From positions 1-5,346 of the forward strand of contig JAFDWI010000247.1 in assembly GCA_018268545.1 (NCBI GenBank): a DNA stretch of 5,346 bases, in the 5' to 3' direction. Positions within the stretch are counted from its first letter, which is position 1. Each line of letters opens with the position of its first letter. Positions 1-5,295 of this stretch are shown here, in pieces. The notes under the pieces were generated by a model. It saw only the letters and a list, made by a program, of their open reading frames with translations, was not told where the DNA came from and ran no database searches. The stretch is from Actinomycetota bacterium. GTDB lineage: Bacteria; Actinomycetota; Acidimicrobiia; Acidimicrobiales; Iamiaceae. A program made the position numbers and the translations under genes.

Positions 1-692
1 GTGTCGATGGTCGCGTCCGTCCCGGCCACCTCGATTGCCCGTTGAATTGGCCCGGCTGACGCCTGGATGCGGACGGCCTCGTCGAGCGACGAGAAGGTGA
101 ACGGGGCCGCGACGTCCCCGATGGAAATCGGGGTCAGACCCGCATCACGCGCGAATGCCTCGAGCTTCCCGGGTTCGCTGAGCGCGAACGGGCCCTGACC
201 GTGGGAAGCCCCCGGCGACACGAGGGCGGCAACGTCCGCGAGAAGGAATCGGGACTCGCACTTGTCCATTTCCCCCCACGTCACGATCGCGACCTTCCCA
301 CCCGGTGTGGTGACCCGTCGGGCCTCGCCCAAGGCGGCGACGGGGTCAGCGGCGAACTGCACGGCGTTGAACGAGGTGACGCAGGCGAAGGTTCCGTCGT
401 CGTACGGCAGTGCCTCGAGGTCACCCTGTCGGATGTCCGCTCCGGGCACTCTGGAACGGGCAACGTCGATCATCGGGCCGGAGGCGTCGAACCCGGACAC
501 GATGAGTCCCCGCTCCTCGGCCATCGACATCGCGAGCCCGGCTCCACACCCGAGGTCGAGGAGGCGCGACCGTGCCGGGAGTGTCAACTCGTCGAACACC
601 GCGTCGTAGACCGGCGTGCAGAACGGCTCGTTGTCGAGCCAGTCGGTCACCGACGCTCCCCAGAGCCGTCCCTGGATTGCTGCACTTCCCAT
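1..692 (-). CDS. Class I SAM-dependent methyltransferase (partial, C-terminus beyond left edge)
   Basis: I translated the minus strand from ATG 692-690; the frame stays open for 230 codons to the window edge. It should transfer a methyl group from S-adenosylmethionine to a small molecule in the cytosol. SAM motif I is DLGCGAG at residues 46-52. The acidic residue at the end of strand 2 is Asp69 in SGFDAS, and the motif around strand 4 is GDLEALPYDDGTF at 90-102, followed by FNAVQF. A post-motif RRVTTPGGKVAIVTWG segment completes a Methyltransf_11/25 fold. The N-terminal WGASVTDWLDNEPFCTPVYDAV segment and the later GPFALSEPGKLEAFARDAGL segment recall a common actinobacterial UbiE-like group of roughly 260-275 residues, so perhaps 30-45 residues are missing. 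The start is supported by GGAGG 8 nt upstream. It is divergent from the TetR gene and probably shares its operator. The substrate is unknown. Confidence 0.9.
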   Translation of the reverse strand, partial: MGSAAIQGRLWGASVTDWLDNEPFCTPVYDAVFDELTLPARSRLLDLGCGAGLAMSMAEERGLIVSGFDASGPMIDVARSRVPGADIRQGDLEALPYDDGTFACVTSFNAVQFAADPVAALGEARRVTTPGGKVAIVTWGEMDKCESRFLLADVAALVSPGASHGQGPFALSEPGKLEAFARDAGLTPISIGDVAAPFTFSSLDEAVRIQASAGPIQRAIEVAGTDATID

Positions 693-693
693 G

Positions 694-711
694 ACGAACA
701 CCTCCGTTCGT
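694..711 (-). promoter_or_regulatory. Methyltransferase Shine-Dalgarno in the loop of a 6-bp hairpin
   Basis: On the minus strand the leader reads ACGAAC-GGAGGT-GTTCGT, then one base and the ATG of the methyltransferase. The two outer hexamers are perfect reverse complements. The mRNA could therefore form a 6-bp stem whose 6-nt loop is the ribosome-binding site. GGAGG is 8 nt from the start codon. A loop-displayed site may hold the site accessible, or make it a target for a protein or RNA. The same 18 bp could instead be a DNA operator half-site pair. The symmetry is seen directly; the function is inferred. Confidence 0.5.
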
Positions 712-718
712 TGCAGGT

Positions 719-746
719 TTGTTCGGTTCACATTTGAGTGTAGTAT
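719..746 (+). promoter_or_regulatory. Probable promoter of the TetR-glycosyltransferase operon (leaderless type)
   Basis: TAGTAT at 741-746 fits the actinobacterial -10 pattern TANNNT and lies 7 nt before the ATG at 754. A transcript starting at or next to that ATG would therefore be leaderless, which agrees with the lack of any Shine-Dalgarno sequence there. The -35 candidate is weak: TTGTTC at 719-724 with a 16-nt spacer. The -10 overlaps the minus-strand -10 by 5 nt, so the two promoters should compete. Confidence 0.5.
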
Positions 747-756
747 AACTCCAATG
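731..756. promoter_or_regulatory. Candidate TetR operator (26-bp inverted repeat)
   Basis: Arms CATTTGAGT (731-739) and ACTCCAATG (748-756) are reverse complements at 8 of 9 positions, separated by 8 nt. The spacer holds the -10 elements of both divergent promoters. The left arm covers the predicted start point of the methyltransferase transcript. The right arm includes the TetR start codon and lies in the minus promoter spacer. Its size, symmetry and position next to a divergently transcribed TetR gene fit a typical TetR-family autoregulatory operator, so one bound dimer pair could shut both directions. Symmetry is seen; binding is inferred. Confidence 0.6.
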
Positions 757-771
757 AATAACTCCCGTCAA
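742..771 (-). promoter_or_regulatory. Probable promoter of the methyltransferase gene
   Basis: Reading the minus strand, TTGACG (plus 766-771) matches 5 of 6 bases of the -35 consensus. TATACT (plus 742-747) matches 5 of 6 of the -10, with an 18-nt spacer. The predicted transcript start is near 735, giving a leader of about 43 nt that contains the Shine-Dalgarno hairpin. The -35 lies inside the TetR coding sequence, and the -10 lies between the two arms of the candidate operator. Confidence 0.6.
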
Positions 772-1371
772 TACCGGATGAGCGCGAGGGCGGCGTCGAC
801 CCGAGCGACGAGGGATCGCATCATCGGGGTGATGATCACGCTGTGTCTCGAGCATTGGTACGACGAGATCACCTTGAACGAAATCGCGACACGGGCTGGT
901 GTCGCACTCCAGACCGTGATCAACCACTTCGGCTCCAAAGAGGGCCTGCTCCGCGCGACCCTCGACGATCCTCGCCTCACCGCGGAGTTCGGTGGGCATC
1001 GCTTCGAGGTCGAACACCCGACATACCCCGAAGCAGTCGACATGCTGGTCGACAGCTACGAGCGGAGCGGGGACGCAGCCCTCCGCTTCCTCGCACTCGA
1101 AAATCGCATCCCAGCACTCGAGACGTTCCTCGCTTTCGGCAGGGCGCAACACCGTGGATGGAACGAAGCCGTCTTCGCCGAAGCGATCGAACGAGCGACG
1201 CCCGAATCGCGTGAGCGAATCGTCGCCGAGCTGATCGCGGCGACGGACGTGTATGTGTGGAAGCTGTTCCGGCGGGACATGCATCTGTCGCGCGACGCGG
1301 CCGTCGCGACGATCACGGCGATGGTCGAAGCAATCATCCGCTCGATCGAACACGAAAAGGGGACAGCGTGA
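754..1371 (+). CDS. TetR/AcrR-family transcriptional repressor
   Basis: A 205-residue protein, a normal length for a TetR regulator. The N-terminal DNA-binding domain spans about residues 14-65. TLNEIATRAGV (40-50) followed by LQTVINHFGSKEGLL (52-66) matches the usual helix-turn-helix and the tyrosine-or-histidine/phenylalanine plus K/E-x-x-L signature that closes it. The remaining helical part (about 90-200) would bind a ligand and dimerise; it matches no named subfamily I know, so the ligand is unknown. I chose ATG 754 because a TANNNT -10 sits 7 nt upstream and because the open frame further upstream runs back through the divergent methyltransferase. ATG 778 (residue 9) is the alternative; neither has a Shine-Dalgarno sequence. 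It probably represses itself, the glycosyltransferase and the methyltransferase from the inverted repeat that overlaps its start codon. Confidence 0.93.
   Translation: MNNSRQYRMSARAASTRATRDRIIGVMITLCLEHWYDEITLNEIATRAGVALQTVINHFGSKEGLLRATLDDPRLTAEFGGHRFEVEHPTYPEAVDMLVDSYERSGDAALRFLALENRIPALETFLAFGRAQHRGWNEAVFAEAIERATPESRERIVAELIAATDVYVWKLFRRDMHLSRDAAVATITAMVEAIIRSIEHEKGTA
1358..1363 (+). promoter_or_regulatory. Ribosome-binding site deciding the glycosyltransferase GTG start
   Basis: AGGGGA lies 4 nt before GTG 1368-1370, inside the last codons of the TetR gene. The frame is open further upstream to an ATG at 1257, but that stretch overlaps TetR coding sequence. The purine-rich site and the onset of family similarity right after the GTG support the shorter form. 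Confidence 0.6.
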
Positions 1372-2519
1372 CGCACTACCTGTTCGCGACGATCGACGGC
1401 GGGGGCAACCTCCGCCCGGCCCTCGTCGTCGCCGAAAAGCTGGTTCGGGCCGGGCACAACGTCCGATTCATCGCGGCGTCGAGCCAGGCCGCCCCGATCC
1501 TCGAACAAGGCTTCGACTTCGAACCGTGGGTGACCGCCCCGGATTTCGACGCCCGATACCCCGACACCGTGGTCGTCCAGGACTGGAAGGTCGATCCCGC
1601 GGAGAACTGCCGAGCGATGTGCGAACGCCTCTGGTTCGGACCCGCGGCGGCATTTGCCCGCGACGTCAGCGATGCCGTCGATCGATTCCCGGTCGACGTG
1701 ATCGTCGCCGACTACTTCGTCCCTGGCGCCGTCGCAGCAGCCGAGCATCGTCGTCTTCCCGCAGCGGTGTTGTGGCACACGACGTTCGGTGAGTACGACG
1801 CTTGGAACCAGGGACTCGACGCGTTGAACTCGGCGAGAGCCGAACTCGCCCTACCGAACATGTCGAGCGTCTACGAGCAGTATCGATACGCACGTCGCGT
1901 CCTTGTGCTGACCTGGCGGGACTTCGACTTCGCGCTGGAGTCGACGCCGCTTCCGGCGAACGTCCGTCATGTCGGCGGCCAATCGGGAGGGCTCGAACCG
2001 CCGCACCCTCTGGGGAGCCTGACCGGTCACCCCCCGACCGTGCTGGTGAGCCTCGGTACGAGCTACCAGGCACAAGCACCGGTTCTTCAGCGGATCGTCG
2101 ACGCGTTGGGCGACCTGCGCGTCCGGGGGATCGTCACCACCGGGCCCGCCGTGAGCGTCGACGACGTTCCCGACAACGTCGAAGTGTCCGCATGGATCCC
2201 GCACGAAGAGGTCATGTCACACGTCGACCTCGTCGTCACCCACGCCGGCCTCGGAACGATCTCCTCCGCCATCGTCCACGGCATTCCACTGTTGTGTGTC
2301 CCGCTGGGACGCGATCAGCATGGAAACGCGGAACGGGTCGAAGCGCTCGGCATCGGGCGTACGGCTCCGACCGACATGTCGAGCGCGGACATGGCCACCC
2401 TGATCGACTCGATGCTCGACGACGTCACCCTCGCCAACCGGTCCGTCGAGTTTGCCGGCCGGGTCGGCGGGCACGACATCGTCGAGGAACTGGAATTCGT
2501 GACGGATGCCCCGGAGTGA
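1368..2519 (+). CDS. GT-B glycosyltransferase, family 1 (UGT/MGT-like)
   Basis: A 383-residue enzyme starting at GTG; stop TGA. It should transfer a sugar from a nucleotide donor to a small-molecule acceptor in the cytosol. The N-terminal acceptor domain opens with FATIDGGGNLRPAL (6-19) and a Rossmann-like LVRAGHNVRFIAA. The C-terminal donor domain begins near VLVSLGT (225-231). It carries the signature THAGLGTISSAIVHGIPLL (291-309) and PLGRDQHGNAERVEALGIG (312-330), including the donor-binding His292 and Asp316-Gln317. There is no signal peptide or membrane segment. Where most family members have a catalytic His after the first strand, this protein has glycines, with Asp10 nearby; actinobacterial relatives with DGGGN are familiar to me. 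The GTG overlaps the TetR stop by 4 nt, implying co-transcription and coupled translation. Relatives act on macrolides and other natural products; the acceptor here is not identifiable. Confidence 0.92.
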   Translation: MTHYLFATIDGGGNLRPALVVAEKLVRAGHNVRFIAASSQAAPILEQGFDFEPWVTAPDFDARYPDTVVVQDWKVDPAENCRAMCERLWFGPAAAFARDVSDAVDRFPVDVIVADYFVPGAVAAAEHRRLPAAVLWHTTFGEYDAWNQGLDALNSARAELALPNMSSVYEQYRYARRVLVLTWRDFDFALESTPLPANVRHVGGQSGGLEPPHPLGSLTGHPPTVLVSLGTSYQAQAPVLQRIVDALGDLRVRGIVTTGPAVSVDDVPDNVEVSAWIPHEEVMSHVDLVVTHAGLGTISSAIVHGIPLLCVPLGRDQHGNAERVEALGIGRTAPTDMSSADMATLIDSMLDDVTLANRSVEFAGRVGGHDIVEELEFVTDAPE

Positions 2520-2695
2520 TCGATCGGCTGGTGGGCAATCGGTCAGGCCATCCTCGTGCGGTGGCGACGGTGTGTGCCGCTCTGGTCGAGGGTGACCAGG
2601 GTCATGTCGAGCCATCGAACCTGCCGTCGGCACCCACCGGGTCGTGCAGGAGGTGACCTGCGAGCCGAAGCGGGCGCCGCTCGCTCAATCGAGCT

Positions 2696-2713
2696 CGCAC
2701 GGTATCTCGTGCG
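2696..2713. repeat. Hairpin in convergent gap (6-bp stem, 6-nt loop)
   Basis: CGCACG (2696-2701) and CGTGCG (2708-2713) are perfect reverse complements around a 6-nt loop. It lies 15 nt from the larger palindrome, and together they could help stop transcription from either side. There is no T-tract. Confidence 0.4.
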
Positions 2714-2728
2714 TGCTGCCGGTCAAGA

Positions 2729-2750
2729 GGATGCGCCGATCGGCGCATCC
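2729..2750. terminator. Perfect 22-bp palindrome, probable bidirectional terminator
   Basis: GGATGCGCCGA is followed directly by its exact reverse complement, TCGGCGCATCC. As RNA this gives a GC-rich 9-bp stem with a GAUC tetraloop in either direction. It lies 48 nt past the stop of the VOC gene and about 210 nt past the glycosyltransferase stop, so it serves the minus-strand operon best. No T-tract follows on either strand; U-less hairpin terminators are common in high-GC actinobacteria. A dimeric protein binding site is the alternative. Confidence 0.5.
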
Positions 2751-2798
2751 CCACCGACGCCTCGAGTCGCTACCGGTGTCGGTGGCACCCCGGTCGGC

Positions 2799-3581
2799 TC
2801 AGATCGGGGTGTTGCGCAGACTGAAGCGCGCCCCGGCGGGATCGGCGAGCACCGCGAGTCGCCCATAGGGGGTGTCCTGGGCCGGCTCGACGACGGTCGC
2901 ACCCAGCGAGGTGGCGGTCGCGATCGTCGCGTCGACATCCGCGGCCTCGAAGTAGATCGTCCAGAACGCCGGTTCACTCTCGGCGATGTCGGCGCGGTTG
3001 TCCATCAGACCGGCGACGCCCGTGTCGCCACCATCGGCATCGCGTACCGTCGCGTAGCGGAACGCATCGGTGTCGCTCACCGAATCGACACGCCATTCGA
3101 ACACCGCGGTGTAGAACGCAACCGAACCCGCGTGGTCGCGGGTGTGCAACTCGAACCAGCTCGGCGCACCCGGCGCCTCGACTTCGGCGAACCCTTGGAA
3201 ACCGAGCGGTTGCCATGCGCCCGCGACGGCACCGGACGGGTCGCTGAACACGCATTGGAGACCCAGATCGCCAACGGGCTCGGGCGGAAAGTGCAGCACA
3301 CCGCCATTGGTTGTGACCGCAGCGGCGGATCGTCGGATGTCGGGTGTCTGGAAGTAGATCTTCCAGGTGTCGTTCGCTTTCATCGGGCCCATGTCACCCA
3401 TCGCTCCCGCGACGGGATGCCCGTTGTGCGCGAACTGGAAGTAGCCACCGAAGTCGGGGTCCGCGGGTAGCGCTTCCCAACCGAAAACCGCGGGGTAGAA
3501 CGCCCGACTGCCTTCAACGTCCGAAGTCCACAGGTCGATCCAGGTGGGCGCGCCGGTCGGGGCGACATCACGGACGGTCAT
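2799..3581 (-). CDS. Tandem VOC (glyoxalase/bleomycin-resistance fold) protein, CFP32/Rv0577-like
   Basis: A 260-residue protein made of two vicinal-oxygen-chelate domains, at about 12-123 and 140-256. The halves repeat one pattern: PTWIDLWTSD then AFYPAVFGW (27-35) and DPSGA (114-118) in the first; PSWFELHTRD then AFYTAVFEW (155-163) and DPAGA (247-251) in the second. The length and the strand-1 pattern match mycobacterial CFP32 (Rv0577), annotated as a glyoxalase-like antigen. The strand-1 positions that bind metal in true glyoxalase I are not clear His/Glu pairs here, so enzyme activity is uncertain and ligand binding is possible. It has no signal peptide or membrane segment. The start ATG at 3581-3579 has AGAGGAG 5 nt upstream, within the end of the membrane-protein gene that it overlaps by 14 nt. 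Confidence 0.92.
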   Translation of the reverse strand: MTVRDVAPTGAPTWIDLWTSDVEGSRAFYPAVFGWEALPADPDFGGYFQFAHNGHPVAGAMGDMGPMKANDTWKIYFQTPDIRRSAAAVTTNGGVLHFPPEPVGDLGLQCVFSDPSGAVAGAWQPLGFQGFAEVEAPGAPSWFELHTRDHAGSVAFYTAVFEWRVDSVSDTDAFRYATVRDADGGDTGVAGLMDNRADIAESEPAFWTIYFEAADVDATIATATSLGATVVEPAQDTPYGRLAVLADPAGARFSLRNTPI

Positions 3582-5196
3582 GGCGGCTCCTCTGTGGATG
3601 ACGAGAGGGGCAATCGTAGGACGTCAGGCCCGGTTGCGCGACCAGTTCGATTCGGCCCGGCTCGATCGCCTGGACCTGGGTCCAACCATCCGGCGAAGCC
3701 GACAGGCACGCCCGGCCCGCGACGACGTGCCAGGCAGGGGTGAACCGGACCCGGACCAGCACCGAGCCGGGCCGTGTCACGTCGAGGACCATCGAGTCGG
3801 GGGCGGGCATCGACAACGTGGCCGGCCCGTCGACGAGACCCGGCGATCCGAGCACCTTCCAGAGTTTCCAGTGCGCGTTCGACCACTCCAGGTGCAGGTA
3901 CGGCAATCCGCGTCGGATCAGTGCCGCTTCGGACTTCGACGAGTAGTCGAGCGCCACATCGGGCAGCGCGACCCAACGCACGCCGTTGTCGTCGAGCCAC
4001 GCGTGGTAGGCGGCCGCGGTGATCGGCGTACGCGAGTAGAAGATCGGATTGTCGGCCCGGTCGGTCTGGCGTTCCCACCCGCGTGCGAGCGGAATGTGCG
4101 GCGCGACGTAGGCGGCTTCCCAGTGTTGACGCGTGAAGGGGATCTCGACCCGCTCAGGTTGCGCTCGCGTCTCGAGTTCGGTGACCAGCGGGGTGAAGTA
4201 CGCCTCGTGACGTGACGGGTCGCCACTGGAGGAGATCAACCCGGAAACCGCCGGCGTCCACTGCCAGACGATCATGCCGACCACCCCGACCGCGACGACC
4301 TTCCGCCGATCCGGGCGTACCATCACGATCGCGATCGGCGCAGCCACACACCCGGCCAGTCGCACGATGTTCCCGCCGAGGGGGTTGGGAACGAGGAACG
4401 TGGCGATCGCGCCGACGCCGTAGATCACACAGGCGAAACGGATCACCCGTTCGGTGCTCGGGAGGAAGAACCATCCGACCAGACAACTGGCCAGCACCAC
4501 GGCGAGTGATCCGACGAGGAACGGTTGCGCCCCCGACTTGCCGAACAGCACGAGGGAGACCACGAGCGGCGCGGCGGTCGCCGCGAGTGCGACGCTGCGC
4601 GCCGCGCGGTCGACGGGTTCGGCGAGCAGCATCGCGCCCAGCGCGACGGCGACGAAGATGCCTGCGACGGGACTGAACATCGTCGTGACGCACGCCAGGA
4701 CGACGGCGAGGACCTTGCGCCGACCCGCGGCGGCGAGCACGGCGGTCAATCCGACGGCCTCGCCCATCAGGAACGTGACCTGACCGATCAGGATCGGCGC
4801 TGCCGTGCCGACCGCGAACACCGCCGATGCCGCATCGACCCTGGCTTTGCCATACGTCGCGGCCCGGGCGCGCAGCAGTCGGTCGAAGGACCATGCCGAC
4901 ACCACCGCTGCGGCCATGGCCGCGAGAGGCAGCCCGAGCAGTGCCGAAACCGGCGGCGACAGGAAGCTGTAGCTGGCGACGTAGTGGCCCGTGTACCACC
5001 ACGTGTCCCAGAGCAGCACCCCGAACGATCGGGTGATGTCCTCACGGTAGATCTGTCCCGACAGATCACCGCCGTGCCACGCGGTCAACAGCACGATTCC
5101 CGCAGCGGACGCGGCGAGCACCGCGGCGCCCAGAGACCCGCGGTCGAACCTCGGTGCGACCTCCTCGGCCGGGGCCGCGATGGCGCGGCTACTCAT
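3568..5196 (-). CDS. Polytopic membrane protein with C-terminal extracytoplasmic domain (possible GT-C-like)
   Basis: A 542-residue protein from ATG 5196. Hydrophobic helices lie at about 21-40, 84-104, 122-138, 143-158, 162-193 (probably two), 203-218, 226-245, 253-270, 276-293 and 300-321. A soluble domain of about 220 residues follows. The loop after helix 1 carries YREDITRSFG (50-59) and an aromatic DTWWYTGHYVASYSF stretch. An acidic pair (Glu52-Asp53) in the first outer loop is typical of GT-C glycosyltransferases, but I do not recognise a named family, and such proteins are often loosely labelled transporters. The C-terminal part contains QHWEAAYVAPHIPLARGWER (357-376) and YHAWLDDNGVRWVALPD (397-413), which read like conserved motifs. 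The frame is open upstream through ATGs at 5259 and 5295 to the window edge, but those codons are poor in G/C at third positions (ATA, TTT, CGA, TGT) and hold an inverted repeat. I therefore prefer 5196, though no start has a good ribosome site. Confidence 0.82.
   Translation of the reverse strand: MSSRAIAAPAEEVAPRFDRGSLGAAVLAASAAGIVLLTAWHGGDLSGQIYREDITRSFGVLLWDTWWYTGHYVASYSFLSPPVSALLGLPLAAMAAAVVSAWSFDRLLRARAATYGKARVDAASAVFAVGTAAPILIGQVTFLMGEAVGLTAVLAAAGRRKVLAVVLACVTTMFSPVAGIFVAVALGAMLLAEPVDRAARSVALAATAAPLVVSLVLFGKSGAQPFLVGSLAVVLASCLVGWFFLPSTERVIRFACVIYGVGAIATFLVPNPLGGNIVRLAGCVAAPIAIVMVRPDRRKVVAVGVVGMIVWQWTPAVSGLISSSGDPSRHEAYFTPLVTELETRAQPERVEIPFTRQHWEAAYVAPHIPLARGWERQTDRADNPIFYSRTPITAAAYHAWLDDNGVRWVALPDVALDYSSKSEAALIRRGLPYLHLEWSNAHWKLWKVLGSPGLVDGPATLSMPAPDSMVLDVTRPGSVLVRVRFTPAWHVVAGRACLSASPDGWTQVQAIEPGRIELVAQPGLTSYDCPSRHPQRSRHDRP
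3587..3593 (-). promoter_or_regulatory. Ribosome-binding site of the VOC gene
   Basis: On the minus strand AGAGGAG lies 5 nt before the VOC ATG and inside the last codons of the membrane-protein gene. Its strength suggests the VOC gene can be translated efficiently even though it overlaps the upstream stop. Confidence 0.65.
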
Positions 5197-5254
5197 GGCG
5201 CCGTCCGGGCGCGGCGGGCCGACGACGGGCGGACATCGTGGAAACGCTATCGCC

Positions 5255-5290
5255 CGCATCGGTGGATGGCCGCCCGGCACCACCGATGCG
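5255..5290. repeat. Inverted repeat with 11-bp perfect arms upstream of the membrane-protein gene
   Basis: CGCATCGGTGG (5255-5265) and CCACCGATGCG (5280-5290) are exact reverse complements separated by 14 nt. It lies about 60 nt before the preferred start of the membrane-protein gene and just before a possible plus-strand ATG at 5296. It may be an operator for the minus-strand operon, an RNA hairpin in its leader, or a terminator for something beyond the edge. There is no T-tract. It argues that 5197-5295 is regulatory and not coding. Confidence 0.5.
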
Positions 5291-5295
5291 TTCAT

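Larger units (their letters stand above)
2520..2798. other. Convergent intergenic region, 279 bp, with hairpins
   Basis: This gap lies between the 3' ends of the glycosyltransferase and the VOC gene. Open frames cross it, but none shows a start with a spaced ribosome site, coding-like codon use or a recognisable product. It holds a weak 5-bp hairpin at 2646-2661 (GCAGG/CCTGC), a 6-bp hairpin at 2696-2713, and the perfect palindrome at 2729-2750. I see no tRNA, insertion sequence end or repeat array. Confidence 0.6.

Noticed and set aside
616..753. N-terminal extension of the TetR protein from ATG 616
   Set aside because: It would add 46 residues overlapping the start of the divergent methyltransferase and its promoter; TetR similarity begins after 754.
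421..1353. 310-codon minus-strand open frame across the TetR gene
   Set aside because: It is antisense to the TetR gene and the methyltransferase, is rich in Arg and Asp with no recognisable domain, and mirrors the third-position G/C bias of the real genes.
1802..2656. 284-codon plus-strand frame inside the glycosyltransferase
   Set aside because: It is an out-of-frame shadow with extreme Arg content; the glycosyltransferase frame has full donor-site motifs.
2648..2656. AGGAGGTGA, a near-perfect ribosome-binding sequence in the convergent gap
   Set aside because: No ATG or GTG lies at a usable distance downstream, and no plausible small protein follows.
2556..3470. 304-codon plus-strand open frame opposite the VOC gene
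   Set aside because: It is low-complexity, Arg/Gly-rich translation with no family pattern, while the minus strand gives a clear tandem VOC protein.
3544..4215. 223-codon plus-strand frame opposite the membrane protein
   Set aside because: It is Arg-rich, has no motifs, and lies antisense to the conserved C-terminal domain.
5197..5295. Extension of the membrane protein by 33 residues to ATG 5295
   Set aside because: The codons are unlike the rest of the gene, no ribosome site precedes it, and the stretch holds a perfect inverted repeat. It is not excluded.
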